Made by a program: the position numbers and the translations under genes. A DNA stretch of 39,277 nt from a virus. Within the stretch, counting starts at the first letter, position 1. Every line of letters starts with the position of its first letter. Below the pieces are notes generated by a model. The model had not been told where the DNA came from, searched no databases, and saw only the letters and a list, made by a program, of their open reading frames with translations. The DNA lies in the IMG/VR virus record IMGVR_UViG_3300009173_001692, positions 1 to 39,277 of that record. One strand, given 5' to 3'. This document shows positions 29,147 to 38,550 of the stretch, piece after piece.

Positions 29147-29178
29147 AAAAAAAAGTGGAGACATCTCTGACTCCACTT
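29147..29178 (-). terminator. Rho-independent terminator of the fibre region
   Basis: Minus strand AAGTGGAG / CTCCACTT stem with a 10-base loop followed by a run of eight T. It lies 22 bases after the stop of the RCC1 gene at 29200. Confidence 0.93.
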
Positions 29179-29199
29179 AATTTCTTTTCTTATATTATA

Positions 29200-31440
29200 T
29201 CAATCAAACATTCCCGAATGCATACTAAAGTGATGATAAGTATGCGGATTGGTATGAATATTCTGATAATTATACGGGCCCATGTCATATTGCCATGTAC
29301 AATAACCAGCATTATCTTGGCCATCTACTCCACTTCGATAGAATTCTCCCATATCGGAAATCCATCCAAATACAGCCCACTCGTTATAGCCTGAATTAGA
29401 TCCTTGCATCAATCTCTGTCCAGGTGGCTGAATAACTCTAGTAAAGTGATCCGGATATGCACCACGTTCTCTGTGTTGATCGGCAGTATTAAACTGTGAA
29501 ATTGCAATCTCCCATCCTGAACCTTCATCTTGGTGTCCAGTTGAAGCACTTCCCCAACGGTTTCTACCTTGTGTCCAACAACCACCTTCTTCAGTAAACA
29601 ACATAGGCGAATGTGGATCTTCATAACTTGCAATATTTCTATAATCAGGACAAGTCATGCTCATTGTGGTAACATCATAGACGTTTGAAACTCTATTGAC
29701 ACCTGAATGGTTACCACCAGAGTTCCACCAATAACTAGATGTTCCATCTCCACCGATTGCATTATACTGATTACCGCCAGCAGCATATGTCAGACCGGTA
29801 TCCTTTTCTCTCAAGAAAAGAATGTGTGATTTTCCACCACCCATCCAAAAGTTGTCCCAACGACCATCGTTAGTATCAAATCTCAATCTGTTCGGAACAC
29901 CCCATTCGTGATTACTAGTTATCATAATACGTCCAACACCTGTTCCATTAGTAAAGTCGCCCCACGACCATAGATAACCATCGCCATCTAGAACATAGCA
30001 ACCATGGATTGCACCAGTATTGAGGTTTGAAAATGCCATAAACTTCTTAACACCACCATAGTTTTCCCAAGGAACAGGAATTTCCCTAGGATAATGAATG
30101 TACTTTTGCGTTTCGCCCTGACCAATTCCTAATTGTGAGGAACTATTCTGGCCCCATGCCCACATATTTCCATCTTCATCTAATGCATAACTCATAGATT
30201 CAGTACTACCACCTACTGCATAAACATCAACGATCCTCTTATATTTAAATCGACTTTGTGGAATTCGTAATGGATAGTAACGATTTGCCAAATGCATACC
30301 TACGGCAGTATAATCTTCAGCCCCGTGTCCTAACTGGCCGGCGGTGCCATGACCCCAAGTCCAAACAGATCCATCATCTCCCAATGCCATCTGATGAGTT
30401 GCGGACGTATTATAATAATCCCCCCCACTCATTGATACTTTAACTATTTTAGTTTCATTAAAGCATTTTGGAATTGTATTACCTGCACTATCGTAGTACA
30501 TTTCATTTGTAGTTCTTACAGGAAACTGCCTATTAGTAGTATCATTTATTCCTAATTGTCCGTGTCCATTATAACCAGACATATAAACTTCGCCATTGTT
30601 AAACAAGAACATTGTATTATCGTCATTACCACAAATTTGTATACACTTCGGAGTTTTTCCATCAGGTGTAACTAGAGGTCCCCAATCTGATGGAGTGTTT
30701 GGTGTTCCATCTGGACCTGCGAGACCCTTTCTCCAAGATGATTGATCCGAAGATCGGTACCAATCTACAAAGGTAAATCCTGTATTTCTATGAAAACTGT
30801 GTCCATAGTTACCAGTAGCATCACCAACTCCAGATGCATAATTTGATCTACCATAACTAACTGCAGCACCATCGTGACAGAGAAAATGACTCCTCCCTGT
30901 AAAATAACTTTGGAAGTGATGAAACTCTCCATTATTAATGGCTTCACCTTTATGTTTTCCCCATCTATGGAGAAATCCTAAAGGCTGTTGATTAACCGTA
31001 GCAACCGGCCAATTTCGCTGATCTGCTGTACTTGATCCTTCAAAAACCTTTTCCCAAAATTCTGTATCTAACCAATAACAGTTTCTTGGAGTGTTCTTAA
31101 TGCACATATACAGTTCGGAACCGACTCGGCACAATTCACCTTTTTGGTATGGCATCATTTGATTCCAACCACGAGCACTAGTTGACGCTGTAGTTACCTG
31201 TATCCAGTATTTTATATTATCTGGACGAAAACTTTTTAGAACCATCCTTGGGTGTTGCATTTCTTCTCGGGTGGTTGACATAACTGTAGCCATGTGTATT
31301 GTCCACTCCTCTGGAGTGTCCAAGATACAACGATAACCACAACCACGCCAAGAAACCATTTCTCTCTCTTTATAAGAGGTCTCACGTTCCCAAGGTCCTT
31401 TCCAAGTAGTCTTAATTTTTGAAATATCAAGATTCGACAT
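29200..31440 (-). CDS. RCC1-repeat fibre/adhesin protein (746 residues)
   Basis: The N-terminus has a carbohydrate-binding-module 5/12-like unit (TTWKGPWERETSYKEREMVSWRGCGYRC), then a second W/Y/C-rich unit near residues 100-135 (YQKGELCRVGSELYMCI). From about residue 265 the sequence is a beta-propeller of RCC1 repeats with the G-x-G-Q-L-G signature: YMSGYNGHGQLGIND, WTWGHGTAGQLGHGAED, WAWGQNSSSQLGIGQGE, and more diverged ones (WSWGDFTNGTG, CWTQGRNRWGSASTG). RCC1 propellers are surface binding modules; in a phage, a distal tail-fibre or adhesin role is the best guess. It is the last of three related genes in tandem and has a terminator behind it. The ribosome-binding site AAAAGG is weak. Confidence 0.85.
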   Translation of the reverse strand: MSNLDISKIKTTWKGPWERETSYKEREMVSWRGCGYRCILDTPEEWTIHMATVMSTTREEMQHPRMVLKSFRPDNIKYWIQVTTASTSARGWNQMMPYQKGELCRVGSELYMCIKNTPRNCYWLDTEFWEKVFEGSSTADQRNWPVATVNQQPLGFLHRWGKHKGEAINNGEFHHFQSYFTGRSHFLCHDGAAVSYGRSNYASGVGDATGNYGHSFHRNTGFTFVDWYRSSDQSSWRKGLAGPDGTPNTPSDWGPLVTPDGKTPKCIQICGNDDNTMFLFNNGEVYMSGYNGHGQLGINDTTNRQFPVRTTNEMYYDSAGNTIPKCFNETKIVKVSMSGGDYYNTSATHQMALGDDGSVWTWGHGTAGQLGHGAEDYTAVGMHLANRYYPLRIPQSRFKYKRIVDVYAVGGSTESMSYALDEDGNMWAWGQNSSSQLGIGQGETQKYIHYPREIPVPWENYGGVKKFMAFSNLNTGAIHGCYVLDGDGYLWSWGDFTNGTGVGRIMITSNHEWGVPNRLRFDTNDGRWDNFWMGGGKSHILFLREKDTGLTYAAGGNQYNAIGGDGTSSYWWNSGGNHSGVNRVSNVYDVTTMSMTCPDYRNIASYEDPHSPMLFTEEGGCWTQGRNRWGSASTGHQDEGSGWEIAISQFNTADQHRERGAYPDHFTRVIQPPGQRLMQGSNSGYNEWAVFGWISDMGEFYRSGVDGQDNAGYCTWQYDMGPYNYQNIHTNPHTYHHFSMHSGMFD

Positions 31441-31475
31441 ATTCGACTTTACCTTTTAATTTATTTGTTTTTTTT

Positions 31476-31877
31476 TTAGAAGCCTAGTTCAGTTTCTTCA
31501 GCATCAATTGCTGTACGTGCCGCGGCAACTTTATCTGTGATTGTTGTGTTACTATTAATAACAGCCTCAATCAAATCAAAAGTACCATGTGCATTTGTAA
31601 CAATATTCTTTCGGTGATCGCTTTGCTGAGCCATATACGATAGGGAAGCCTTAGCGGCTGCCGTATCTGCATGACCAGCTACATATTTTGTAATACCATA
31701 TTTTGCATCTTGACTATCGTCAACCGTGACATTGGTTGCTTCATAGCTAAACCAATCTCGACCGCTGGCAAGTCCAAGATGAATAATGGAATCCAAAATT
31801 GTGTTATCTGCGAGTTCAGGATGGACAAAGCCATCGTCTATTGTTCCTACTAACTGGCTATATATCTTACGTGCCAT
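31476..31877 (-). CDS. Hypothetical small virion-module protein
   Basis: A 133-residue mostly helical protein starting MARKIYSQLVGTIDDGFVHPELADNTILDSIIHLGLASGRDWF, with Ala/Thr-rich C-terminal helices. It is not recognised. It sits between two RCC1 fibre genes and has its own exact late promoter. The initiation region AGGAATTAACAG-ATGGC is the same as that of the upstream RCC1 gene. It may be a fibre connector or chaperone, but this is a guess from position. Confidence 0.65.
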   Translation of the reverse strand: MARKIYSQLVGTIDDGFVHPELADNTILDSIIHLGLASGRDWFSYEATNVTVDDSQDAKYGITKYVAGHADTAAAKASLSYMAQQSDHRKNIVTNAHGTFDLIEAVINSNTTITDKVAAARTAIDAEETELGF

Positions 31878-31914
31878 CTGTTAATTCCTCTAATAAAATT
31901 TATTCTCTAACTAC

Positions 31915-31922
31915 TATTTATA
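31915..31922 (-). promoter_or_regulatory. Late promoter TATAAATA
   Basis: Exact octamer 37 bases before the ATG at 31877. Confidence 0.75.
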
Positions 31923-31926
31923 AAAC

Positions 31927-34900
31927 TTATCTACCAATTCCTGGCTGAAACATCTGACCATTGGTCTCACCACCGGTGTTATCGTCAGAATAAGCAAATC
32001 TCTGGTGACCTGTAACTTGGCTATCAATCTGACTACTGTGTCCAGACCATCCCCAAACAAAATATCTACCGTCTTCTGTAACAGCAGAAACACCGTTTGG
32101 TCCATACCAACTAGCACCATTTGTCTGGCCATCCATACGGAAATCTACAATTTTAGATCCTGAAGGAATATAACAGTGATACATTTTCTGATCACCATCT
32201 TCTCCAGTCCAGTTAGTTGTACTTCCTGCAACTGGATTAGGCGTTGACCAGTGTGCTCCATACCCCTGATAATACAATTCACCTGTATCTGTTAGCCACA
32301 TTGTCCAAGAGATATCACTATAAAGACCAACTTGCATAACTTTCTTCAAGTTCATCATTTTAGTAATTCTAACCGGTGTTGTATGCGCCGCTGTATCTCC
32401 AAAACCGTTTCGATAATGTGCGCCACCAGCGCCTGCATACCATGTTGTGCCGTCATCTAATCGAACATACGTTGAAGCATGTTCTGTTGTGCTATTATCA
32501 TGACCACTAAAGGTCCAGAAGTCTACAATTTTACCATCTAGATTCGTTCCAACTGTTGGTGTATTAGACTCAGCTACCTGAAATCGTGTACCTGGTTCAG
32601 ATCGTCTCCATCCATCATTATTACCGGTAGTATTGTTATTAAATGCCTGTCCGTGGCTATTATAACCAACGTGCCAGACATATCCATTGCCATCTAAAAC
32701 CATCATCCATGCACGACCATAGTTTCCAGCAATCAGCCATTTCTTAACTCCACCATGACTTTTAAACGTATGATTATAATCTCGGGTTGCTCCTCCAGGA
32801 ACTTCCCAAGCTACTTTAACTGGATACCAATGGTGGGTAGCATTACCCTGTCCCTGGTATCCCTCACCGTTATGACCCCAAGCATAGAAATCATCGTTCT
32901 GAGTTCGTGCTGCTGAAAATGCACCGGTATCATCTCCCCATGCAGCAATATCAACAACTCTCTTATCATCAAAATAAGATTGCGATATCATACGTGGTGC
33001 ATTTTGTGTTTCATTGTTTCCTACTCCTAGAACACCATGAGAACCTCGGCCCCAACCCCAAACTTGACCTGAATCATCTAATGCCAAAATATGGTGATTA
33101 GATTGTTCTCTATAAGATGAACAAGAAATCTTAATGACTCGGACATGTTCCATACCAAGTACTCGATGTGGACCCATGGTGTTGCCTGTGCTGTGAGCAT
33201 CGCCTGTACCTAACTGACCTTGTCCACCGTGTCCCCAACCCCAAACTGATCCATCATTAAACAAACAATGCACCCAATCATATCCACATTCTAACTGAAC
33301 ACATTTTGGATGCTCACCATCTGGAGTATTATTCCATTTTTGTCTTCCAGTTTCCCTTCTATGATCATGCGTTTGACGTTTAGTAGATCGCTGTTCATCA
33401 CTCAACCACCATTCTTCATGTGTAAAACATAACTCTTGCAAGTAAGAAGGATGACGATTGTGTCCCCAGACCGCAGATGCTGAATAACCCGGAAGTCCAT
33501 GATAAGCATTATTAGTACCCGGACCCATGGTCATTACTTTACCATTTTTAGTTACCATAACCCTGTTACGATATCGTCCATTAGATTGAATATCATTATG
33601 TGGGAACGGCCAATCAATTGGGCCTTCGTTATTTTGTGTTCCACACGCAACCTTACTTGAGTTACCATGTCCAGGAGCAATAACTTCCCAACACAAAGCT
33701 CCTAATCCTTTATCAGCCATATTGGATCGTCCAATCGGACCATCTCCAACATCTTCTGACCAACGGGCCGCACTAACATTCCTACGAGTTCCAGGCATAT
33801 GTTTTTGTCGACCTTTATCCATAGTGACACCAGCAGTACCATCTAATGGATTTTCATATAATTCTACAGGAGCTGATGCAACGTGTGCAGCACCTGTAGT
33901 AGTTTGTCGTGTAAACGGATTCTTAACTCCCCGTATAAGTCCAGTTAGAGCTCCTGACGCAGCAGTTCTTCCTGTCCAAGATATAAATTCTTCATCAATT
34001 CTACATATTCCTTTAGTCGGCCATGAAGCCCCACCAGTTAGTAATAGTGTAGTTGCAACATTAGTTATTCCACTACTTAAAGTTTCAGATTTACTAGGAA
34101 TAGTTAATGTGCCGGCTGTTTCTGTATGCAAATAACCATCAGTTGGTTGTTTTGCTTTATTATCAACAGTGGCCGCATACATACCGCCTTTCCACTCAAC
34201 GATATCTCTCCAGTAATACTGTGTGGTAACAGACCAAGGTCCTTTCCAAGATATATCGTTACCAATTGAATCCCAATGTTGCCAGCCTCGACTAGATTCA
34301 TTAATTGCTATTTTAGTTCCCATAGATGCATGAGCATGACAGTAGTAATACATCGTATCTGCTGAAGCATCATCAACAGTCCACTCAATATAGCGTGTAC
34401 CGTGATTGGCCCATTTTTCGGCCGAGGTAAATGAATCTTCATATTCTGCAGCAGTTGCTTCTGTTCCACCAAGCCAATAAGTAATACCGGTTGTATAAGC
34501 AGCACCTGAGTTATGTGTTCCATCTGATGTTGTAGAAAAATGCAAAGGATGTGTGTTGTTTGAATAATGGTTTTGAACAAATTGATATGTAAATCCTCTA
34601 ACAAGTCTTATTTGATCATTAAGATCGCCCCAAACATCAACTGCGGAGTTACGACCGGTGTTCACGCCAGGATAACCCTGTAAGCCACCGGCTAGTGTTG
34701 ATAAGTCTTCCGAACCAGGACCTTGATGTTGTGGTTTATGACCATCTATAGTAAAAACATCTACAGTACCTGTTGTTCCTAAAGGATGATATGAACCAGC
34801 ATCTTTTCCAACTTCTACAACCAAAATCCTTCTAATTCGACCTTTATAATCTTGGCTGTTTTCATCACTTAGGACTTCTAATGGTCCAGAGTTGTCCCCC

Positions 34901-35082
34901 GCAAATGGCATATCTCTATAGCCTGGGGCAAATCTATCATTAGACGCCACTGGTGTATAGAGATTCTTACATACCCACATACCATTGTGATATCTTACAA
35001 CATCATCTTTTTCGTATGTTGTAGAAGCGGACCACGCTGCCCGGTAAGTTTGTTTTACTTTTCCTAAATCAATTATAGCCAT
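31927..35082 (-). CDS. RCC1-repeat fibre protein with cupredoxin-like domain (1051 residues)
   Basis: Domains in order: carbohydrate-binding-module 5/12-like unit (11-45, AAWSASTTYEKDDVVRYHNGMW), a strand-rich segment, a cupredoxin-like domain at about 158-262 with HPLHFS (H178/H181) and YYYCHAHASMG (C248, H251, M254) as a possible type-1 copper site, a second WKGPWSVTTQYYWRDIVEWKGGMY unit (279-303), and an RCC1 propeller from about residue 600 (GWGHGGQGQLGTGD, GWGRGSHGVLGVGN, AWGHNGEGYQGQGN, HVGYNSHGQAFNNN). It should be a large distal tail fibre or adhesin. A late-promoter variant (AATAAATA, 35104-35111) and AGGAATTAACAG precede the ATG. Confidence 0.85.
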   Translation of the reverse strand: MAIIDLGKVKQTYRAAWSASTTYEKDDVVRYHNGMWVCKNLYTPVASNDRFAPGYRDMPFAGDNSGPLEVLSDENSQDYKGRIRRILVVEVGKDAGSYHPLGTTGTVDVFTIDGHKPQHQGPGSEDLSTLAGGLQGYPGVNTGRNSAVDVWGDLNDQIRLVRGFTYQFVQNHYSNNTHPLHFSTTSDGTHNSGAAYTTGITYWLGGTEATAAEYEDSFTSAEKWANHGTRYIEWTVDDASADTMYYYCHAHASMGTKIAINESSRGWQHWDSIGNDISWKGPWSVTTQYYWRDIVEWKGGMYAATVDNKAKQPTDGYLHTETAGTLTIPSKSETLSSGITNVATTLLLTGGASWPTKGICRIDEEFISWTGRTAASGALTGLIRGVKNPFTRQTTTGAAHVASAPVELYENPLDGTAGVTMDKGRQKHMPGTRRNVSAARWSEDVGDGPIGRSNMADKGLGALCWEVIAPGHGNSSKVACGTQNNEGPIDWPFPHNDIQSNGRYRNRVMVTKNGKVMTMGPGTNNAYHGLPGYSASAVWGHNRHPSYLQELCFTHEEWWLSDEQRSTKRQTHDHRRETGRQKWNNTPDGEHPKCVQLECGYDWVHCLFNDGSVWGWGHGGQGQLGTGDAHSTGNTMGPHRVLGMEHVRVIKISCSSYREQSNHHILALDDSGQVWGWGRGSHGVLGVGNNETQNAPRMISQSYFDDKRVVDIAAWGDDTGAFSAARTQNDDFYAWGHNGEGYQGQGNATHHWYPVKVAWEVPGGATRDYNHTFKSHGGVKKWLIAGNYGRAWMMVLDGNGYVWHVGYNSHGQAFNNNTTGNNDGWRRSEPGTRFQVAESNTPTVGTNLDGKIVDFWTFSGHDNSTTEHASTYVRLDDGTTWYAGAGGAHYRNGFGDTAAHTTPVRITKMMNLKKVMQVGLYSDISWTMWLTDTGELYYQGYGAHWSTPNPVAGSTTNWTGEDGDQKMYHCYIPSGSKIVDFRMDGQTNGASWYGPNGVSAVTEDGRYFVWGWSGHSSQIDSQVTGHQRFAYSDDNTGGETNGQMFQPGIGR

Positions 35083-35103
35083 CTGTTAATTCCTGTTTTT
35101 CTA

Positions 35104-35111
35104 TATTTATT
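35104..35111 (-). promoter_or_regulatory. Late-promoter variant AATAAATA
   Basis: One mismatch to the late octamer, about 21 bases before the ATG at 35082. Confidence 0.4.
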
Positions 35112-38100
35112 AGTTGTACACGCCTTCCATAATATATGGGGCGATGTTCCCTTCATGACCCTGGCTGCCGGCATGTTGACCACTACCGGAATTACCTCGT
35201 CCAGCCTTGAAGCATCTATTTCGATCTGTTTGCCACAATGTCATCATATGTGGATCGTTGCCCTGACAATGACCTACGCCGATAACATCTACAAAATGTC
35301 CTTGAGCCATAGGAGCAGCACGTACTGGTTGATGCCATCCATTGGCCTGTAAATCTAGTCCATGAGCACCATCTGAATTCTGACTAACGTTAACATCGCT
35401 TCTACCTGAACTCAAGCAACCATAATGTGCTCTACCATTAACCCAAGAGTGACCTTCATCTGTTACAAAAATTACTGATCCAGTATCGGCTCCGGCATCA
35501 TTGCCCAGCAAGGACGCCACATTTTTGACATTGCGGAGATGACTTCTTGTCATTTCTCCAGCAATTGCCTTTTTGTGATCAAGAGTAGGCACAGCAATAT
35601 ATGACAAAACTGGAACAGATGAGTTCGTTGTTGATCCAGCATAATCACCAAAAATGTAACTATGATTTCTGCCACAAACCCATGTATATCCTAAGTCATC
35701 TCTAATCCACAGTTGTACATGATTTCCATTTCCAGTATACCAAATATTTGAAGCCTTTGTTGATCCTGTTACGTTTTGTGCATGACCAACCCAAGTTGCA
35801 GAACCTGGACCGAATAAGCATCTAGTAAACACGTTCAAGTCTGTTGTATTATTCATGGCATGCCAACCTTGAGCATTATAACCTGTTACCCAAATTTCAC
35901 CGGTAGATGTTAAGATTGCTGTTGAAGAATAACTTGCTCCTGAACACTGTTGTACCTTTCTGATCTCGCCCCGAGTGCCATCAACCCAGGATCCTGCATT
36001 AATTTGCACCGGGGAACTTCTGTTGGTGACCGATCCATCTCCTAACTGACCTCTAGTATTCATTCCCCAAGCCCATAAGTCTCCGTCACTATCTACTGCA
36101 TGGCAGTAAGCCTGCTCTTGACCAGCTACCCAAATACCTTCAACAGCTCGGGCAGTACCACCGAACCCTGGCCTAAAACTAGAAAGACCTGAATCAAGTA
36201 CGTCATTATCTAAACGTCTAGGATAATTTATGATTAGTGTGTTGCCATGTCCTAACTGACCATATGAGTTCAGTCCCCAAGACCAAAGATATCCATCCTC
36301 GTCTATAGCGTAACAGCTATGACCCGCGGTCATATTTTGTCCACCACTAGCTGCAATTCTTACCATTCGTGTTCGATACAACGTGTGATAAACAGGAGGT
36401 CCTGCGAAACCGACACCACCGTCGTATCGTCGATAAACATTTGTATAAGAACTACCACATCTAGCCATGTAGGCTCTAGTAGTACTTGCAAAATCTCCAG
36501 TCTGGCCGTTGGATCCAAAGCCACCGTGATAAATTTCACCATTGTTAAACAACATCATCATATAGGTATCACCACACTCTAACTGAACACACTTAGGTGG
36601 CTCTCCGTCTGGTGTATTAAAGGGACTTGTGCCGCCTCTTCCACCAATCCAAAGTGACCCTGTTCCTCGACCTTCTCTATAATCATAGGATGTGGCCCAG
36701 TTTCCAGTAGCTACTGCTGATGCAGTGACCGACTTTGTTCCCTGTAATCCGCCATTACCATTAGCTTGTTTCCAAATTGTAAAATCGTCAGCGGTTGTTT
36801 TTGTCACTCGGATAAAATACCAATCTTCATCAAAGATTTCTCCACCAAAACCTGTCTGGAATCGTAAAGAGCCATCCCACCAAACTTCAAAGTTGAATCC
36901 GTAGTTCTCTCTATAATAAAGAGTCCAATAATAATCTTTCTGATAATACTGTTCAACTATTGTTTGACGACCTCGACCTTTACCACCATCTTTTAATTTA
37001 ATATGAAAGTCAAAATGCCAATCTATACCAGTTGTTATCAAAGTCCATTTTGCATTTTCTTGAAGTCTTAAATAATCTCCATCTCCACCAAATTTAATAC
37101 TTGAAGTTCCGAAGATGGCTTCATCTGTTGAGTGCTCAGGCGAACACCATCCTGAAGTTTTATTTGTTCCATCAGGATTTCTATTATAATCGTTATGATT
37201 ATATATTCCGCCAACGTCTGGGTTGGATGTAGGATGTGGCATAACAGCATAACCATTTCCACTTGAATCTACAAAAGTTCTTGCACCATCAGTTTCACTT
37301 CCAGACTGAATCAACAGGTCTGTAAAAATATCATTTGTTGCAGCTGCAACAGGAACTGTAACAGTACCTGAAGATGCATTATTCATCATACGGAAATCTT
37401 CTATATATCCATCTAAGAAAGAATCCCATTCTTTATGATCTGTTGAACTAAACCAATCCAAAAAGTCATGACTTGTTTCGATAGCGGTAAAGATGGTGTG
37501 TTCAAAGGCATTAGCACTCTCTGTGTTTATACCCCAACGAGTTACTCCACCGGCGCCATTGATATATCCCTTGGCATGCCAGTTAGTACTTTGTTTGTTA
37601 TCACCTAAAGCATAATACTTTGATGTATCTCCAACAATTCCTTTATTAGGAAGTTTGATACAATCTCTATAGTTGCCTGTAAAGGCAGATCCTGTTGTGG
37701 TAGCCACTTTAGTTACGGCGTTATCAAACTGACCTTTACCAGAATTTGCAGTTGTATTCCAAGTCTGAACGGCTCTAGAATCTGTATCATCAATATCATA
37801 TTCTGATGTTACGAGTTGCCAATTAGAGTTTGCTGCATAAGGATAATCACTTTCTGTTGGTGCAGCAGGCAATGTTACTTCTGTTGTACAAATATAAGTT
37901 GCTGTGGATGTCTGATGAAACCCTTGAGCTATATCAGATTGAACTGCTGTTGCCGCGGCTAATGTTCCTCCACCTAATGTTATCACAACATCGGGAACTG
38001 CATTATATCCAACACCACCGGTAACTACATCAATTCTAGTTACGGCTCCACCTACTACGATTGCCGTAGCTGTTGCTTGTGTTGTTGCGCCACCAGATGT

Positions 38101-38529
38101 TACTCCACCAAGTGTTACTGTAGGGGCTGAAGTATATCCAGAACCTCCTGCTGTAACTGTAATAGACGTTACTACTGTTGGTGTGTCATCCATACCGGCT
38201 GTCCCAGCCCATGGTGATGCAGCTGCAAAGTTTGGTCCGGCCTTCAAACGTCCGGCTGTTGTTTCGATAAACATAGGCACTTCGATTTGAACAACATCAT
38301 TAACTCTGTAAACTGTAGCGGCAGCATGAGAATACGCACCTTTCCAGTTAAACATTGATTGCCATGTATCCCAAGAACCTGAATTTGTATCTGGATTCTG
38401 TCCGGCAGTTGTATCTGTTGTACAAAGATGCCAATGTCCACCGTAATGAATGATATCATCTTTCAGATATGTTGCCGAAGCATCATACTCGTTTTTAATA
38501 TTAAAACTAATGTTTCCTAATGTAGCCAT
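35110..38529 (-). CDS. RCC1-repeat fibre protein with lectin-like domain (1139 residues)
   Basis: Domains in order: carbohydrate-binding-like unit (15-38, [22 protein letters not shown]) and a second one near 62-92; two tandem beta repeats of the type [15 protein letters not shown] / [18 protein letters not shown] at about 128-188; a LamG/concanavalin-like jelly roll at about 401-645 ([44 protein letters not shown]); and RCC1 repeats from about 650 to the end ([41 protein letters not shown], then diverged copies). It is a multi-domain receptor-binding fibre candidate. It is related to the two RCC1 genes downstream, all sharing a PKCVQLECG-like opening of the first blade. Confidence 0.86.
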   Translation of the reverse strand: MATLGNISFNIKNEYDASATYLKDDIIHYGGHWHLCTTDTTAGQNPDTNSGSWDTWQSMFNWKGAYSHAAATVYRVNDVVQIEVPMFIETTAGRLKAGPNFAAASPWAGTAGMDDTPTVVTSITVTAGGSGYTSAPTVTLGGVTSGGATTQATATAIVVGGAVTRIDVVTGGVGYNAVPDVVITLGGGTLAAATAVQSDIAQGFHQTSTATYICTTEVTLPAAPTESDYPYAANSNWQLVTSEYDIDDTDSRAVQTWNTTANSGKGQFDNAVTKVATTTGSAFTGNYRDCIKLPNKGIVGDTSKYYALGDNKQSTNWHAKGYINGAGGVTRWGINTESANAFEHTIFTAIETSHDFLDWFSSTDHKEWDSFLDGYIEDFRMMNNASSGTVTVPVAAATNDIFTDLLIQSGSETDGARTFVDSSGNGYAVMPHPTSNPDVGGIYNHNDYNRNPDGTNKTSGWCSPEHSTDEAIFGTSSIKFGGDGDYLRLQENAKWTLITTGIDWHFDFHIKLKDGGKGRGRQTIVEQYYQKDYYWTLYYRENYGFNFEVWWDGSLRFQTGFGGEIFDEDWYFIRVTKTTADDFTIWKQANGNGGLQGTKSVTASAVATGNWATSYDYREGRGTGSLWIGGRGGTSPFNTPDGEPPKCVQLECGDTYMMMLFNNGEIYHGGFGSNGQTGDFASTTRAYMARCGSSYTNVYRRYDGGVGFAGPPVYHTLYRTRMVRIAASGGQNMTAGHSCYAIDEDGYLWSWGLNSYGQLGHGNTLIINYPRRLDNDVLDSGLSSFRPGFGGTARAVEGIWVAGQEQAYCHAVDSDGDLWAWGMNTRGQLGDGSVTNRSSPVQINAGSWVDGTRGEIRKVQQCSGASYSSTAILTSTGEIWVTGYNAQGWHAMNNTTDLNVFTRCLFGPGSATWVGHAQNVTGSTKASNIWYTGNGNHVQLWIRDDLGYTWVCGRNHSYIFGDYAGSTTNSSVPVLSYIAVPTLDHKKAIAGEMTRSHLRNVKNVASLLGNDAGADTGSVIFVTDEGHSWVNGRAHYGCLSSGRSDVNVSQNSDGAHGLDLQANGWHQPVRAAPMAQGHFVDVIGVGHCQGNDPHMMTLWQTDRNRCFKAGRGNSGSGQHAGSQGHEGNIAPYIMEGVYN

Positions 38530-38550
38530 ATTTCTATACTCTGTTTCTTA

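Noticed and set aside
33722-34135. 137-codon plus-strand frame inside the RCC1 fibre gene
   Set aside because: Opposite strand of a clearly coding region with low-complexity composition; no promoter or ribosome-binding site.
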